NCBI RefSeq assembly: GCF_901933205.1 | Contig: NC_044573.1 | Span: 49,195,493 to 49,259,492 of the forward strand | Reading direction: 5' to 3' | Source of the DNA: Camarhynchus parvulus | Taxonomy: Eukaryota; Chordata; Aves; Passeriformes; Thraupidae | DNA: 64,000 nt | Shown: piece after piece, positions 11,799-22,800 of the stretch | How positions within the stretch are numbered: the first letter of the stretch is position 1 | Layout: every line of letters begins with the position of its first letter | Program-made: the position numbers and the translations under genes | Notes under the pieces: model-generated | What the model was told of the DNA's origin: nothing | The model's database searches: none | Seen by the model: only the letters and a program-made list of their open reading frames with translations

Positions 11799-13673
11799 TA
11801 CATATAAAAACATTTAAACTGTACAGTATTTACAGGACTTTCATTACAGATTTCAGCCCAATGATGGCATCCATTTCGGGAATATAGAAAGTGTATTAAT
11901 AAACAAGAACTTCATAGTTAAGGGACTGAACTATAAAATACACACTAAAGGAATCTACACAGGTCACCTTTTCCTAAGATAAAAGGTGCTTTGTATTCGG
12001 TTTGTCATTTTGGTTGTGTGTTTTTGCTTTTTGGGTTTTTGGTTTTTTTAAGATGTGCTGAAACTATTAATTTGAGCCAAGTACCAACATCTCTTAATTA
12101 CTAATACTCAACTGTTTACATGGAATCACTTCAGAGCAACTGGTTATTCCTAACCCTGAGAAAAACAGGCTTTCTCATGCAAGTTTCTTTTTCTGCAATC
12201 TTCTATGACGGATAAAAAACAAATTAAAAGCATGTGCATCTGTTCCAGGCAACTGTCTTGTTTGCACAAATGTCAGTATATTTGACAATTATTTTTTTTA
12301 AACTACATTATTGACTTATGTGGAAAACCACACAAAAGCAGATTTGATGTTTCTGTGCCAGTGCACAGTGCTGCCATAATACCTCATTGTTAACTGCAGA
12401 TCTAATAATAAAAATTACAATGTCCACTCAAGAACAAGAACTAAAGAAGTTCTTAGAAATGTTGGCAGGTATGAGGCCAAAGTTTTGTGAAGTCCTCTTT
12501 CACAGGATATAACGTTTTGGAGTCTTACCTCATCACCCAAATCACCCTGAAGTGAGAGAAAGGGAAGAGTGCTAAGCAGCCAGGACAAGAGTAAAAATCA
12601 GCTGAAAAGGTTTCAAGTGGCAAAACCTTATAAATGTGTCACACTGGATAGCTGATAGGCCTATAAAAGGCATGAATATTAAATTACTTTCAATGTATAA
12701 ACATTAGGCACTTTCATATTCTGGATCAAGGCGCTATGTATGAATATTCAGAAGCTCAAGCAAACTACTTAATCACAAGAATATTAATCAATTAAGCAAA
12801 CTCTATTAGGTGAAAATGTATAGATAAATATTACCTGACAGGTTGCAAATGACGTTGCTCAGATATTTGGTATTACAGAACTTGCAAAAGCAAGGCTAAC
12901 TAGCTGTAGCTGGAAAGGTATTTCCATTCCCATCCCAAGAAATCGTCACACTGCAAGCTGCTGGATTGTATCCAGAGATTAGCACCATGACTTGCCCTGC
13001 TCTTAGGCTTTCAATACCACTACTGGCAACTGCTAAAAACAGGACTGGTGGTAACACAGCTTACTGATCCAGAAACACATAGTGTCTCACTGTAGCCTCA
13101 CATTTTCAGCTAATCACAGCTGGTAAAAGAATCCTGTGCCTTGTGCACCCTTAAACTTCTTTATTTCACAACTAGAAAAGCTCTAAGCTGGCTGGAGCAA
13201 TTTAATCATCTAAACTATCCCTGTGCCATTAGGTAAGTATGCAGCACACAGAAGACAAACTGCAGGGATGGTGCTAGTTCAGTGGCTTCTATATTTACAG
13301 CTCAGAAATTTTGATTTAAAAGTATATTTAACCTTGTTTTATTTCAAGAGCAGGTCTGTTGTATATATATGTGATATAGTACAAAGCACTCATACTGCTG
13401 TTAGTGATTCTCAGCTTCTAAAATAACACCACCTTTCCAATACATGTGACTATCTGCCATGACACATTTTCCCCTTATGTTATGATATATTTTTGTGTCA
13501 TTTCTTACTGATCTTAACATTGCTGTTCCTAATGATAGCCTAGCTCCTGGCTGGGTCCTTTTACTCACACTTGACTCCATGTGATTTGAAAGATTCAGAA
13601 GAATGTACAATGTAGTTGTATTGCAGGGGTAAGAGACAAGAACCTGAGATAGTCACTTGGTTTTAAAATGTGT

Positions 13674-13713
13674 CTATCTGCATTCCTCTTCCACTATCTG
13701 CATTCCTCTTCCA
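13674..13713. repeat. Perfect 20-bp tandem duplication
   Basis: CTATCTGCATTCCTCTTCCA occurs twice in direct succession with no mismatch, suggesting a recent slippage or duplication event. Confidence 0.9.
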
Positions 13714-14299
13714 TTGTATCAGCAAAGGAAAATCTTTCAGAACAATGAAACACTTAGCTCACACAAAACTAAGATGCTAAGTCTTAGTTCTAACAGCACC
13801 AGGGTTTCCTGATGAACTGCTAGGAATGTAAACCTAATTTTTAAAAAAATTACATGCTTCTGACAGAATCTTGGTTTTGTGGCAGATACATCAAATCCAA
13901 TAACTGCCAGAGCTAATTCCTGATGTTCTTGGACAACACCAATTTTTTTTTTTTATAAAACTGACAGAAGAAAAACAAGTTACCAAGTGCAAGGTTAAAT
14001 ACTCTGAGCAGTTGCAAAGAAAATACTCAGCAAATTGTTGGGTCAGAAACTTCTTCCCAAAAAACAAGAATAACTTTACAGTTTCTGAAGCTCTCTTTAT
14101 CCCTTCAGAGCCAAGTTTAACTTAAGCACTTCTCTGACATTTATAAATTCCTGAGGTATTTACTGCAATTCTTATTCATCAACAAACCTCCACACTCAGA
14201 AAGAAATTACATTAACTCCAACCTCTGCACAAGACAGTTACTCATCTACTTTTTAAACAGCTTGTTAAAAAATTTTGTTATAAAAAACAATATTATCTA

Positions 14300-14372
14300 T
14301 AAAAAATTTTTTTTTTTTTTTTTATGTGTTTTTTATTTTTTTTTTTAAAAAAAAATTATAAATAAAAAAAAA
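14300..14372. repeat. A/T homopolymer block
   Basis: A 17-T run, a second T-rich stretch ending in 11 T, then 9 A and an A-rich tail. The adjacent T and A runs could pair as a hairpin. Such blocks are prone to slippage and to assembly error. Confidence 0.85.
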
Positions 14373-14956
14373 GTTATTTCTGTACCTCTGCCATGGGGAG
14401 ACCTACACACTAGTGCATCTGAGCAGTAAGTTACTAAGCACTGCCTTCTGGGAACTCAACCCAGAACATGACATTGAAAAAGTTGCTAGGGGGTCTCATT
14501 ATGTTTGAATATAATGCAGAAACAAATCATAGACAGCTAACAATTACTAACTGGGCTTTCTGTGACATCATAACTACAAAATTCACCTGCTTGATTTGGC
14601 TTTTCCTAAAATGATCAAAACCCTGGTAACCCATCTGTTACCCTTCCTGTGAGTAGTGATGGGAAAAACAGCTATTGTCTTTAAATCTTTTGTACCATGT
14701 GGTCAATGTCTGATATGGACAAGAACAGAAGCACTCCTGAAACAGCTGTGTAAACAACCTTCACCTTAAGAATACTGATGTCACTGAGAAATGTAAGGAC
14801 AGAAGTACTGTGACACTGGTTTTCCTTTAAAACTATCTGCTGTAACAGGCTAACAATTCTGATCATCCTACAGAAATGTCTTTTAAAACAAACCCACAAT
14901 TTTGTGTAAATGGACCAACTTGTACCCGTAAAATGTTCTTTTTTCCTGAACTAAAC

Positions 14957-14962
14957 TTTATT
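14957..14962 (-). terminator. Candidate proximal polyadenylation signal of IFNGR1
   Basis: AATAAA on the minus strand (TTAATAAAGTTTAG) about 1.4 kb after the stop codon. Use would place the CR1 remnant at 15551-15805 inside the 3'UTR. Confidence 0.3.
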
Positions 14963-15550
14963 AATAATTGCTATAAACATTTCCTACAAATAGAAAATAC
15001 CTATCAAATCTTGATTAAAGGGAAATAAATGGATTGCATGGTTTTCAATATGAAAAAAATATATAAAAATATAAAATTCTTATTCCTCAGTTTTCACAAC
15101 TACAACTCTATGACACAAAATTCAGAAGGCTGGCAGATGAAAATAAAACTTATGAAGTACAACTTAACCACACTATTTTTCTATTGTATTGAGACATATT
15201 TTTAGAGGGTGATTTTATGTAGTTCCTGAGTTATGTTATTAAAACAGGGGAAATGGCAGTGATTTTCATCCTGCTAGAAAACATGCTTGGAAGAAGTTCT
15301 ATTCATTTCTATTTAGTGAACAAACATATTGTTCTAAAAATTAGGATAGAAGTGTCCCAGAAGAAACCAGGCTTTTGAATTTTGAAGACATTTTCTAAAG
15401 AATTTGTGCAACCACCCATTAGACTTTTTTTTCTCAGTGATGATCAGTCAGCTTGCTAATATATTCTGCCAGAATGTGACATGGTTATTCACACCACTAG
15501 GTGATCCAAATGGGTGCTGCTGTACTGAAGTTAACAGCAAAGACTACAAA

Positions 15551-15805
15551 TTCACAGAATTGTTAGGGTTGGAAGGAACCTCTGGAAATCATGCAGTCCA
15601 CGCTCCTGGAAAGGCAGGGTCACCTAGAGCAGCTGACACAGGAATGAGTTCAGGTGGGTTTTGAATGTCCTCAGAGAGGGAGACTCCATGATCTCCTAGA
15701 GCAGCTCCTTCCAGTGTTCTGGCACCCATCCTCAATGCAAAGAAGTTCTTCCTCATGTTGAGGTGAACTTCTTGTGTCCTTAGTTTATGGCCATTACTTC
15801 TTACT
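15551..15805 (-). mobile_element. CR1 LINE 3' fragment, minus strand
   Basis: Starts TTCACAGAATTGTTAGGGTT, then GGAAGGAACCTCTGGAAATCAT, and includes TTCCAGTGTTCTGGCACCC, AAAGAAGTTCTTCCTCATGTT and TTTATGGCCATTACTTCTTAC. These are characteristic antisense CR1 3' region motifs. It is 5' truncated, as usual for CR1, and lies downstream of IFNGR1 in the same orientation as the gene. Confidence 0.88.
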
Positions 15806-16351
15806 TCTTTGATATGGAATCAAATTCCTAAGATATACAGGAAGAGCTTATAGGCATAATCTTATTTAAAAGAACTAAGAGCACTTAATATAAAAATACT
15901 CTTCAAAAGAAGAAGATAAGCAAGAGGATACCTCCAGTAATAGTAAAAACTCTCAAACATTTCTTGCACATGTCTATCATAACCAAGTGAAGTATTTCTT
16001 AAGCATTATGTTCATTGAACTAATTTTGAACAAGATTTGAAGCAGAAGTGAATAATGGTACAGCTGCTGTTTTATAGTTGATGGTATGTTTTCTATAGAG
16101 TATTGTTAAAAACCATAGCAATATTCCAAATAGGAAATAATGAGTTATATCATATATAAAAACATTTTAAAAAGTGGTTTTATGAAATTTCCCCACACTT
16201 CTTATGCCATTTTCAGGTACTATTTTCAATTGTGCACTGATCAGAACAAGTACAACTTGTAGATGTTTACAATTTAACCCAGACTTTCCACAAGCTTTAG
16301 TAATGCTGTTCTTTCTGAGTTGTGGTTAAGCACTTCAGCACTTCATCCTGG

Positions 16352-16843
16352 CTACTCAGTTGGCCTGTAAGCATTCACAGGCTGCTCTTCACCAACATCT
16401 ATCATCAGCATATCCAATGGAACATGAGGCTTGTCATAGCCAGAAAACTTGAAGCAGCTGCTTGGAATGACTGTTTGCTGTGTTTCTGTGGTAGCAATCT
16501 CTGACCCTGAAGACTTACTGCAAATACCCATTTGGCTACTGTTAGAAATGAAGTAACTCTCCTTTCCTTCGCAATTCTGTTCATCAGCATCAAAAGAGAC
16601 CTCCTCTGTGCTTTCCTGCACAGGCACCTTTTCTGCTTTGGCTTGTGCCTCTGGGGAAGGGACAGAAGATTCTCCATCACAGGAACTCACAGGACTAACA
16701 GTTTGTTCTTCTGGCTCTATCTCCAGTAAGGTTACTTCACCATTCACTGGCAACTCTGAGTGGGCTGATATTACAGACATGTACTTCCCCTCTGATCTTG
16801 GTCCCATTAGGGCACCTGTGTTCAGGTTTCTCATCACACTGAC
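16352..16843 (-). CDS. IFNGR1: IFNGR1 coding exon 7 (cytoplasmic tail and stop)
   Basis: 163 codons plus TAG (16354-16352) after the acceptor CCCATTTAG. VSVMRNL continues the LPKSL box; EGKYMSVIS corresponds to the human KYVSLIT segment and keeps a YxxPhi pattern. The region is acidic and rich in Ser, Glu and Pro, as in the family. GYDKPH (the Tyr codon is 16438-16436) is the STAT1 docking motif. The protein ends at AYRPTE, lacking the short tail after RPTE in human. Confidence 0.97.
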   Translation of the reverse strand, partial: VSVMRNLNTGALMGPRSEGKYMSVISAHSELPVNGEVTLLEIEPEEQTVSPVSSCDGESSVPSPEAQAKAEKVPVQESTEEVSFDADEQNCEGKESYFISNSSQMGICSKSSGSEIATTETQQTVIPSSCFKFSGYDKPHVPLDMLMIDVGEEQPVNAYRPTE

Positions 16844-19800
16844 CTAAATGGGGGAAAAAAAACAACTTTGAGTTTGAAAGCTGGAAAAATATAGAAGTTG
16901 ATAATAACAAATTTAACATCATTATAACCAATTCCAAAACAAAACTGCAAAATTAAAATCTGGCACAGTCACTGGCCTATGTCCATGAGTTCAACTGTTC
17001 CAGTAACACTTGTATGCAAGATCTCAAAACCACTTACTTTGGGCAAGCATATTTGCAAGGATCAAATCCATTTCATGTCACCCACTACACTGTGAAGTTT
17101 CCAACACAGAGGAAAACAGCAAAACAATAAGACAATGTAATACTCTTAAGTTGGGGAAACCTTTCATACTCTACAGCTAATGAGTGTAACTTACAGTGCC
17201 TGGCACCTGTCCCAGCGAGGAGGGAAGTGAACAACACATCCAGTAACTGCTTCTATGCTTAAGTCTCTCAGCTTACTTCACAGAGCCACTAAGCAGTCCC
17301 TCAGTGCTGGAACAAACTTTCATGTTTCACTCTGAAATCCCTCCACAAACTGATCGTATGAATTCTTTCAATGGCCAGGCCCCAGCTTGTTTTAAACAAT
17401 TACAGTATGCCTTCAGGCTGCTTAGATTCTTTAGACTTTTTTTTTTTAATGTCTTTACAAGAGTACATACAAATGAAAAACAAAGTAGGGTGAATTTTCA
17501 GCTATTTGATGATGTTCCCTGAAGATAGCAGAATGCCTAAGGAGAAAGAGTTAATAGTGTCCTTTCACAAATTTTGGAATTCCCTATGTATGTGTAATCA
17601 CACAATATCAAGTATTACAGATCCGTGAATTTCTTAATGAAATACACAATCACTGTTTTTTCAGATACTTTGTAAAAAATAATTTGCCTTAAAATTCAGA
17701 TGAAGGCAAATTTGGAAGAAAGAGATGTGTACAGGAGAAGGAAAAGCGAAGTAAAATAACATTAAGAAAAATTACAAAGAGACACAAAGAACCTCCCAGT
17801 CTGTACTAGTGTAAGAACTGAGAGGGCCATCAAAACCAGATGATCCAATCTGATTCTGCTTTTTAAGAGTCTTCTCTGATTAAAAGGTTGTGAGACTGTA
17901 GCTTTACATTCCTACCTTCAGAGCATACTGAATTCAATAGAAACTGCTTTCATCTCTCACTTCAGTCTGATTATCTTACCCCTCAGTAGCCCTGATACCT
18001 GTTGATGCTACTCTGTGGCTAAGGCTGGATCAATAAAAGCATCACAATTCAGGAAAACCAACCAGCCAAACAACACCACCGCAAGTCAAGCAAACACTCC
18101 CTGAAGAGCAGTTACTGGTCATCTAAGTTAGCTTTACAAACAGCTGTGTGAACATCACTAAGGTGAGGCAATCTCCTAGAGAATCAAGGGTTGCCACTGC
18201 AAAGTGCATTCAGGTGGCTCCTGACACACTACAACTAGCTGCCACTCAACCATCCGTGTCTCTGGATCTTCATTTTCTGTTATGGAAACAGAATACTACA
18301 CAAAGAATATTCAGAGAAATTTCCATGAGAATTCATGGAAACCACTCATTCATAAGAAGCAGATGCTTAAAAGTTAGTTGCAAGTAACAGATTACAATCA
18401 ATAATGGGTAGATACTGAAAGTGTTAAGAACACCATAAAGGATTAATACACTTTTTGAGAATCTCTTTACACAAGTATATTGGATATATATTGAGAATAT
18501 TGGGTACTTATGCTATACAACACTGATCTTGAAGGAACCAGCATCTATAGTTTTTTGGGGTGGGAGTTAGTAAACATCTGACTCTGACAATCACACAGCA
18601 AGTGACAAGAGAAGGTAATTCTCTGTGTAAGGTGGAATACTTGAGAAATGTAAATTACAACAAAGTATTACAGAAACCATAGTCAAAAGCTGCATTTTCA
18701 GCTTTCCATCTCTCCCCATACCAGTAGAGGCTAAACAGAAGTTAAAAACAAAACCCATTGAGTTCTTGTTTCTGTCCTTTTAGGATTTTCACACAGCTCT
18801 AAAAAATCACAATCCTAAAATGTGTTGAGGGATCACCTTGCATTCTACACAGGTCCAGCATTTCACAGTGAGCACTGGCAATACTTTGAGACTGGGGATA
18901 AAATGCATATTCTCTGAACAAGAACATCCAAGACTTCCCAAAAAAGGAAACCCATTTTTCTCTTGAGAAGTTTCTGACCAAGGCAAGATGGTGCAAAGAC
19001 ACTCCTATTCCCATTCATGAAAGAAGGAAGCGATCAGAAGAAAAAACTCCCGTGTGTTTCCCGGTATCAAAGGTTTTTTAAAAGCCACTGAGTCATAACT
19101 ACAAGACAATTTAGCAACTCATGCAGTCTTTTCTAGCTTCAAAGATAAGAATCAGTTTATTACAGTAACTGAATGCTTATTACAGTAACATTCAAAAGAT
19201 CTTAAGTAACAAAGGTAATTATGATACGGTTGCTATTTGAAGAAAAGTATTTACTATAGGTGAGTTAATATTTTTCTTTTATTCACACTACCTAGCAAAC
19301 TGACAGCCAGTGATGGGTATCAGCAGCATTTCCTGGCATGTGCAGGTACTCACATAACTTCCCATCTCCAATAACAGCACCTGAGCTTTCAGGTCTTTCA
19401 CTGTCTCAACAGACTAGTGAGACACACTGCTGAAAGTCAGGCTCAAGGACACAGATAAATAACACATCCCAAGGAATCCATAACAGCTAAGGTAATTACT
19501 AATTCTTTCTTAACTTCCTTTTCTAAAGATGTGTCCACGTATGAGTTCCAAGTAATTTTCAGATGCACATTTAATGAAGGAGAGTTTGACAACTCCATTT
19601 CAAATCTTATTAGGATGATGGCAAAAATCTTTGTGGTCTTTGCATGGTTCCACAAAACATTAATGCTATGTAACTTTATAAAGAGAAGACTATGTTACTG
19701 CCCCCTATAGATGCTCACAGGGGAAAAAAAAAGTTTTCACAAAAGCAATGAAGCAGCTTCTGTCTTCTAACATGACAATTATTTGTGGCAAGTGTCAGTC

Positions 19801-22800
19801 AATATTTACAGGAACAATTAGTTTCTCTACATCAAAAATATATGTTGTATAACCAAAGAGCAAAGCCTTGTCATTCCTGTCAGAACCAGAAAAACCACCA
19901 GCAGAAAACAGAAAAGCAGGCTTAAGTAAGACTCAACTTTCACTTTTCTCTTGAGAGTAAATGTTTCCTACTCCCAAAAATATCTGCCACCATTCAAAGA
20001 CAAAAGACACTGAAGAAAAAGACAGGGAAGATAAAGCAGAGAGAGAGATGCCCACAGCACATCAGAAAATTATGGTTGGGTTCCTTTAAAAGTAGGTATG
20101 CCCTTATCATAAATCTTAAAACAAAAAGCTAGTACAGGAATAGCCACAGGAAAAATTGCAATGACTGAAGACAATGGGTGGAAAGAGACAGCCTCCTGCA
20201 ATAATTTTTATGAGATAAATAAAAGGGAGTTTTAACTACAGCTGAACTGCTGAAAGATCAGATTCCTTTGATCCACGCAGAAGACTGACATGACATCTTG
20301 TAAAGGAATCTGTCCCATTTCACATATGCATAGTCCTGGTAGGATCCTACTGTTTATAATGATGTTTAAACATTTAAACAAACATGTTTTCTGATGAAGA
20401 CAATCATTCATTGCCTGTATCAAATGACAGCTGCACTGTGGAAGAAGGACCAAGACACGACTGATAAGCAATTCCTGGGAGTCACTAACAGCATAGAAAA
20501 TACAGTATAAAAGCTCTGGAGCTCTAACTGGCAATGGAATTTTTTTCTTTTCTCTGACTATGTAAGACTTGCAAAGGTAGCTGCTTGATGGTTACTCTTT
20601 CTCATTTTCCCCTCTGTTGGAAAACTCCAAATTGCTGGAAGTCACTCAAATGATGTTTTAGAATCTACTTAAAGGTGCCAGGAAGGCGATCACAGAAGAT
20701 TAGCAGTCCTAAGATAGGAAATCTTGCCCAGCCTTTTAACAGATGGAAGAACTCCCTAGATGTTTTAATTTCAGACAAGCTCAGGAAAGGTACAATGATG
20801 ATAACCTGTACAGAAAGAAATATCTAACACATACTCAAAGGTCAGTGACAGGCTCCAAGTGCCATTAAGTCTATAATGTCATATAATTAAACTTATCATT
20901 CATATTAAATAAATTGTTTGCTCATTACTTCAAATGATTAACCATAAAGTAATTATGCTTGTTATTAATTGCTCATTTTACATTCCCACAGTATTCACAT
21001 CACCTATATTGAAACTACCTCTATGAGCTCTACAACTTATATTTGTCATGAGAGTCTTCATTGGAAATGGACAGAAATACAGAATACCCTGTTTTGGAAG
21101 GAACCAACAAGAACTGGTGGCTACTTCCTGACTCCACCCAGGGCAACCTAGGAGTTAAACCACACATCTCAGAGCATGGGCCAAATGCTTCTTGAATAGC
21201 ATTTGGGCAGTGACCACTTCCCAGGGGAGCTTGTCTCAGTGCCTGATCACCTAGCTAACAACATTTATAAACAGTTAAAGGCTTTATTCAGCTCCTTAGC
21301 AATAAAATATGATGTAGCATGTGAACCATAGTGTGGTAGTGGAACCTAGGAAACACAAAGTAACATCTAGCCCAGCAAAATGAGAATATGGGCACACACG
21401 AGTTTCTACAAGGTGAGCTCAAGTGTGAAGTTGGACCATGCATCAGGAAGCTCAGAGGTGTTAAGGAGCACACATTCTATTTGTGATATTCTGCTTCCTA
21501 ATCCTTTAAATCAGATATCACAGTGCTACTGGAACGCCAAAGTAAGTATGGATCCATTGAGTACAGCACTGGATCCACTGATTACAGCACTGTAATCCTG
21601 CATGAGCCATATTTTGCTACATGAATGGTCTTCACAGAAATTACTGTTGCATGTACACAGGACACAAAGTTACATATTCAGAGAAGTACACCCTGGTGTG
21701 AACGTGACAAAAAAGTCTCCAGTGTCTGCTTTGATATTGGGGCCTAGCTGGAGATGTCAGAGAGGTTTCTCTCATCTGATTTTTTAAAGCCTACAGTGTG
21801 AATGGCTACCTCCAAACTAGTCCCCTGGCTTCATCACAGTCTATGGAAACAGGAATTTCAGAAAGCATTTTGTCTGACCAGAAGTGCATATAATTTCAGA
21901 ACAAAATGAATCATCTTGTGCTGCACAAGCTAGTGGACTAGATCACTGCTTTACTACAAATGGACCACATCTGGCTTGGTATCTCCATTTAGTCAGAGCA
22001 ATCTTGCCTCCTGATATTCTATTCTAAAGAACACAAATTCCAGAGTAATCTTGGGCATTCACTATAGAGAGGTCATTTTAAAGGGTTTTGAAACTGAACA
22101 CAGACAATGGAATCGAAGATTATTGTCTACTCTCTATAAATGAGACTTCCTCCATCCATTGAGAAGATATCCTTGCTGTGATTTCTGTTTACTACTGCCT
22201 CCGGTGGCAGCTCTTTGAAGTTGTGATAGTTCATGTTGTGATTAACAGGGCACCAGGAGAACATTACAACAGTAGTTCTTAGATACTCCACTCTGGCCTG
22301 ACATTCAACCAAGGAGTGCTGCTGCTCTTTAAGGAACATCCATCTTGTTTCCTAAGGACGGGTACAGGAAGTTTTTTAAATAGAGCAGCTGTTGACTTCT
22401 TTTCCCTGTGACTACTCAGCGTGAGAACAGACTTTCCCATGTCCTTCTTCCCTCTTCCTACAGAACTATTACTCCCTCCTCTTACTCTGAACATTACTAA
22501 GAATATTGTAGCATTTAGCAGAATTGCCAGTACTACCGTTTAATGAAGGAATCTCACAGCTCCTGTGACAGGACAAAGGGAAATGGGCACAAACTGAAAC
22601 ACATAGAATTTTTTCTGAATGTAAGAAAAACTATGAGGGTGGTTTAACATCGGAATAGATTTCCCACAGTAGCTGTGGAGTCCCCTTCCTTGCAGGTATC
22701 CAAAAGCCATCTGGATATGCTCATGGCTAACCTGCTCTTGTGCTTGAGCAAAAGGCTCTGGGTAGATGACCTCAAAAAGTATCTTCTCGTGTCAGTGACT

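Larger units (their letters stand above)
11791..16351 (-). other. Probable IFNGR1 3'UTR and 3' flank
   Basis: AT-rich sequence immediately downstream of the IFNGR1 stop codon. Minus-strand AATAAA signals occur at 14962-14957, 13165-13160 and 11798-11793. The last is followed by an A-run on the minus strand and could mark the end of a long 3'UTR, but which signal is used cannot be decided here. The stretch also holds a CR1 insertion (15551-15805), an A/T homopolymer block (14300-14372) and a 20-bp tandem duplication (13674-13713). No coding exon was recognised. Confidence 0.5.
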
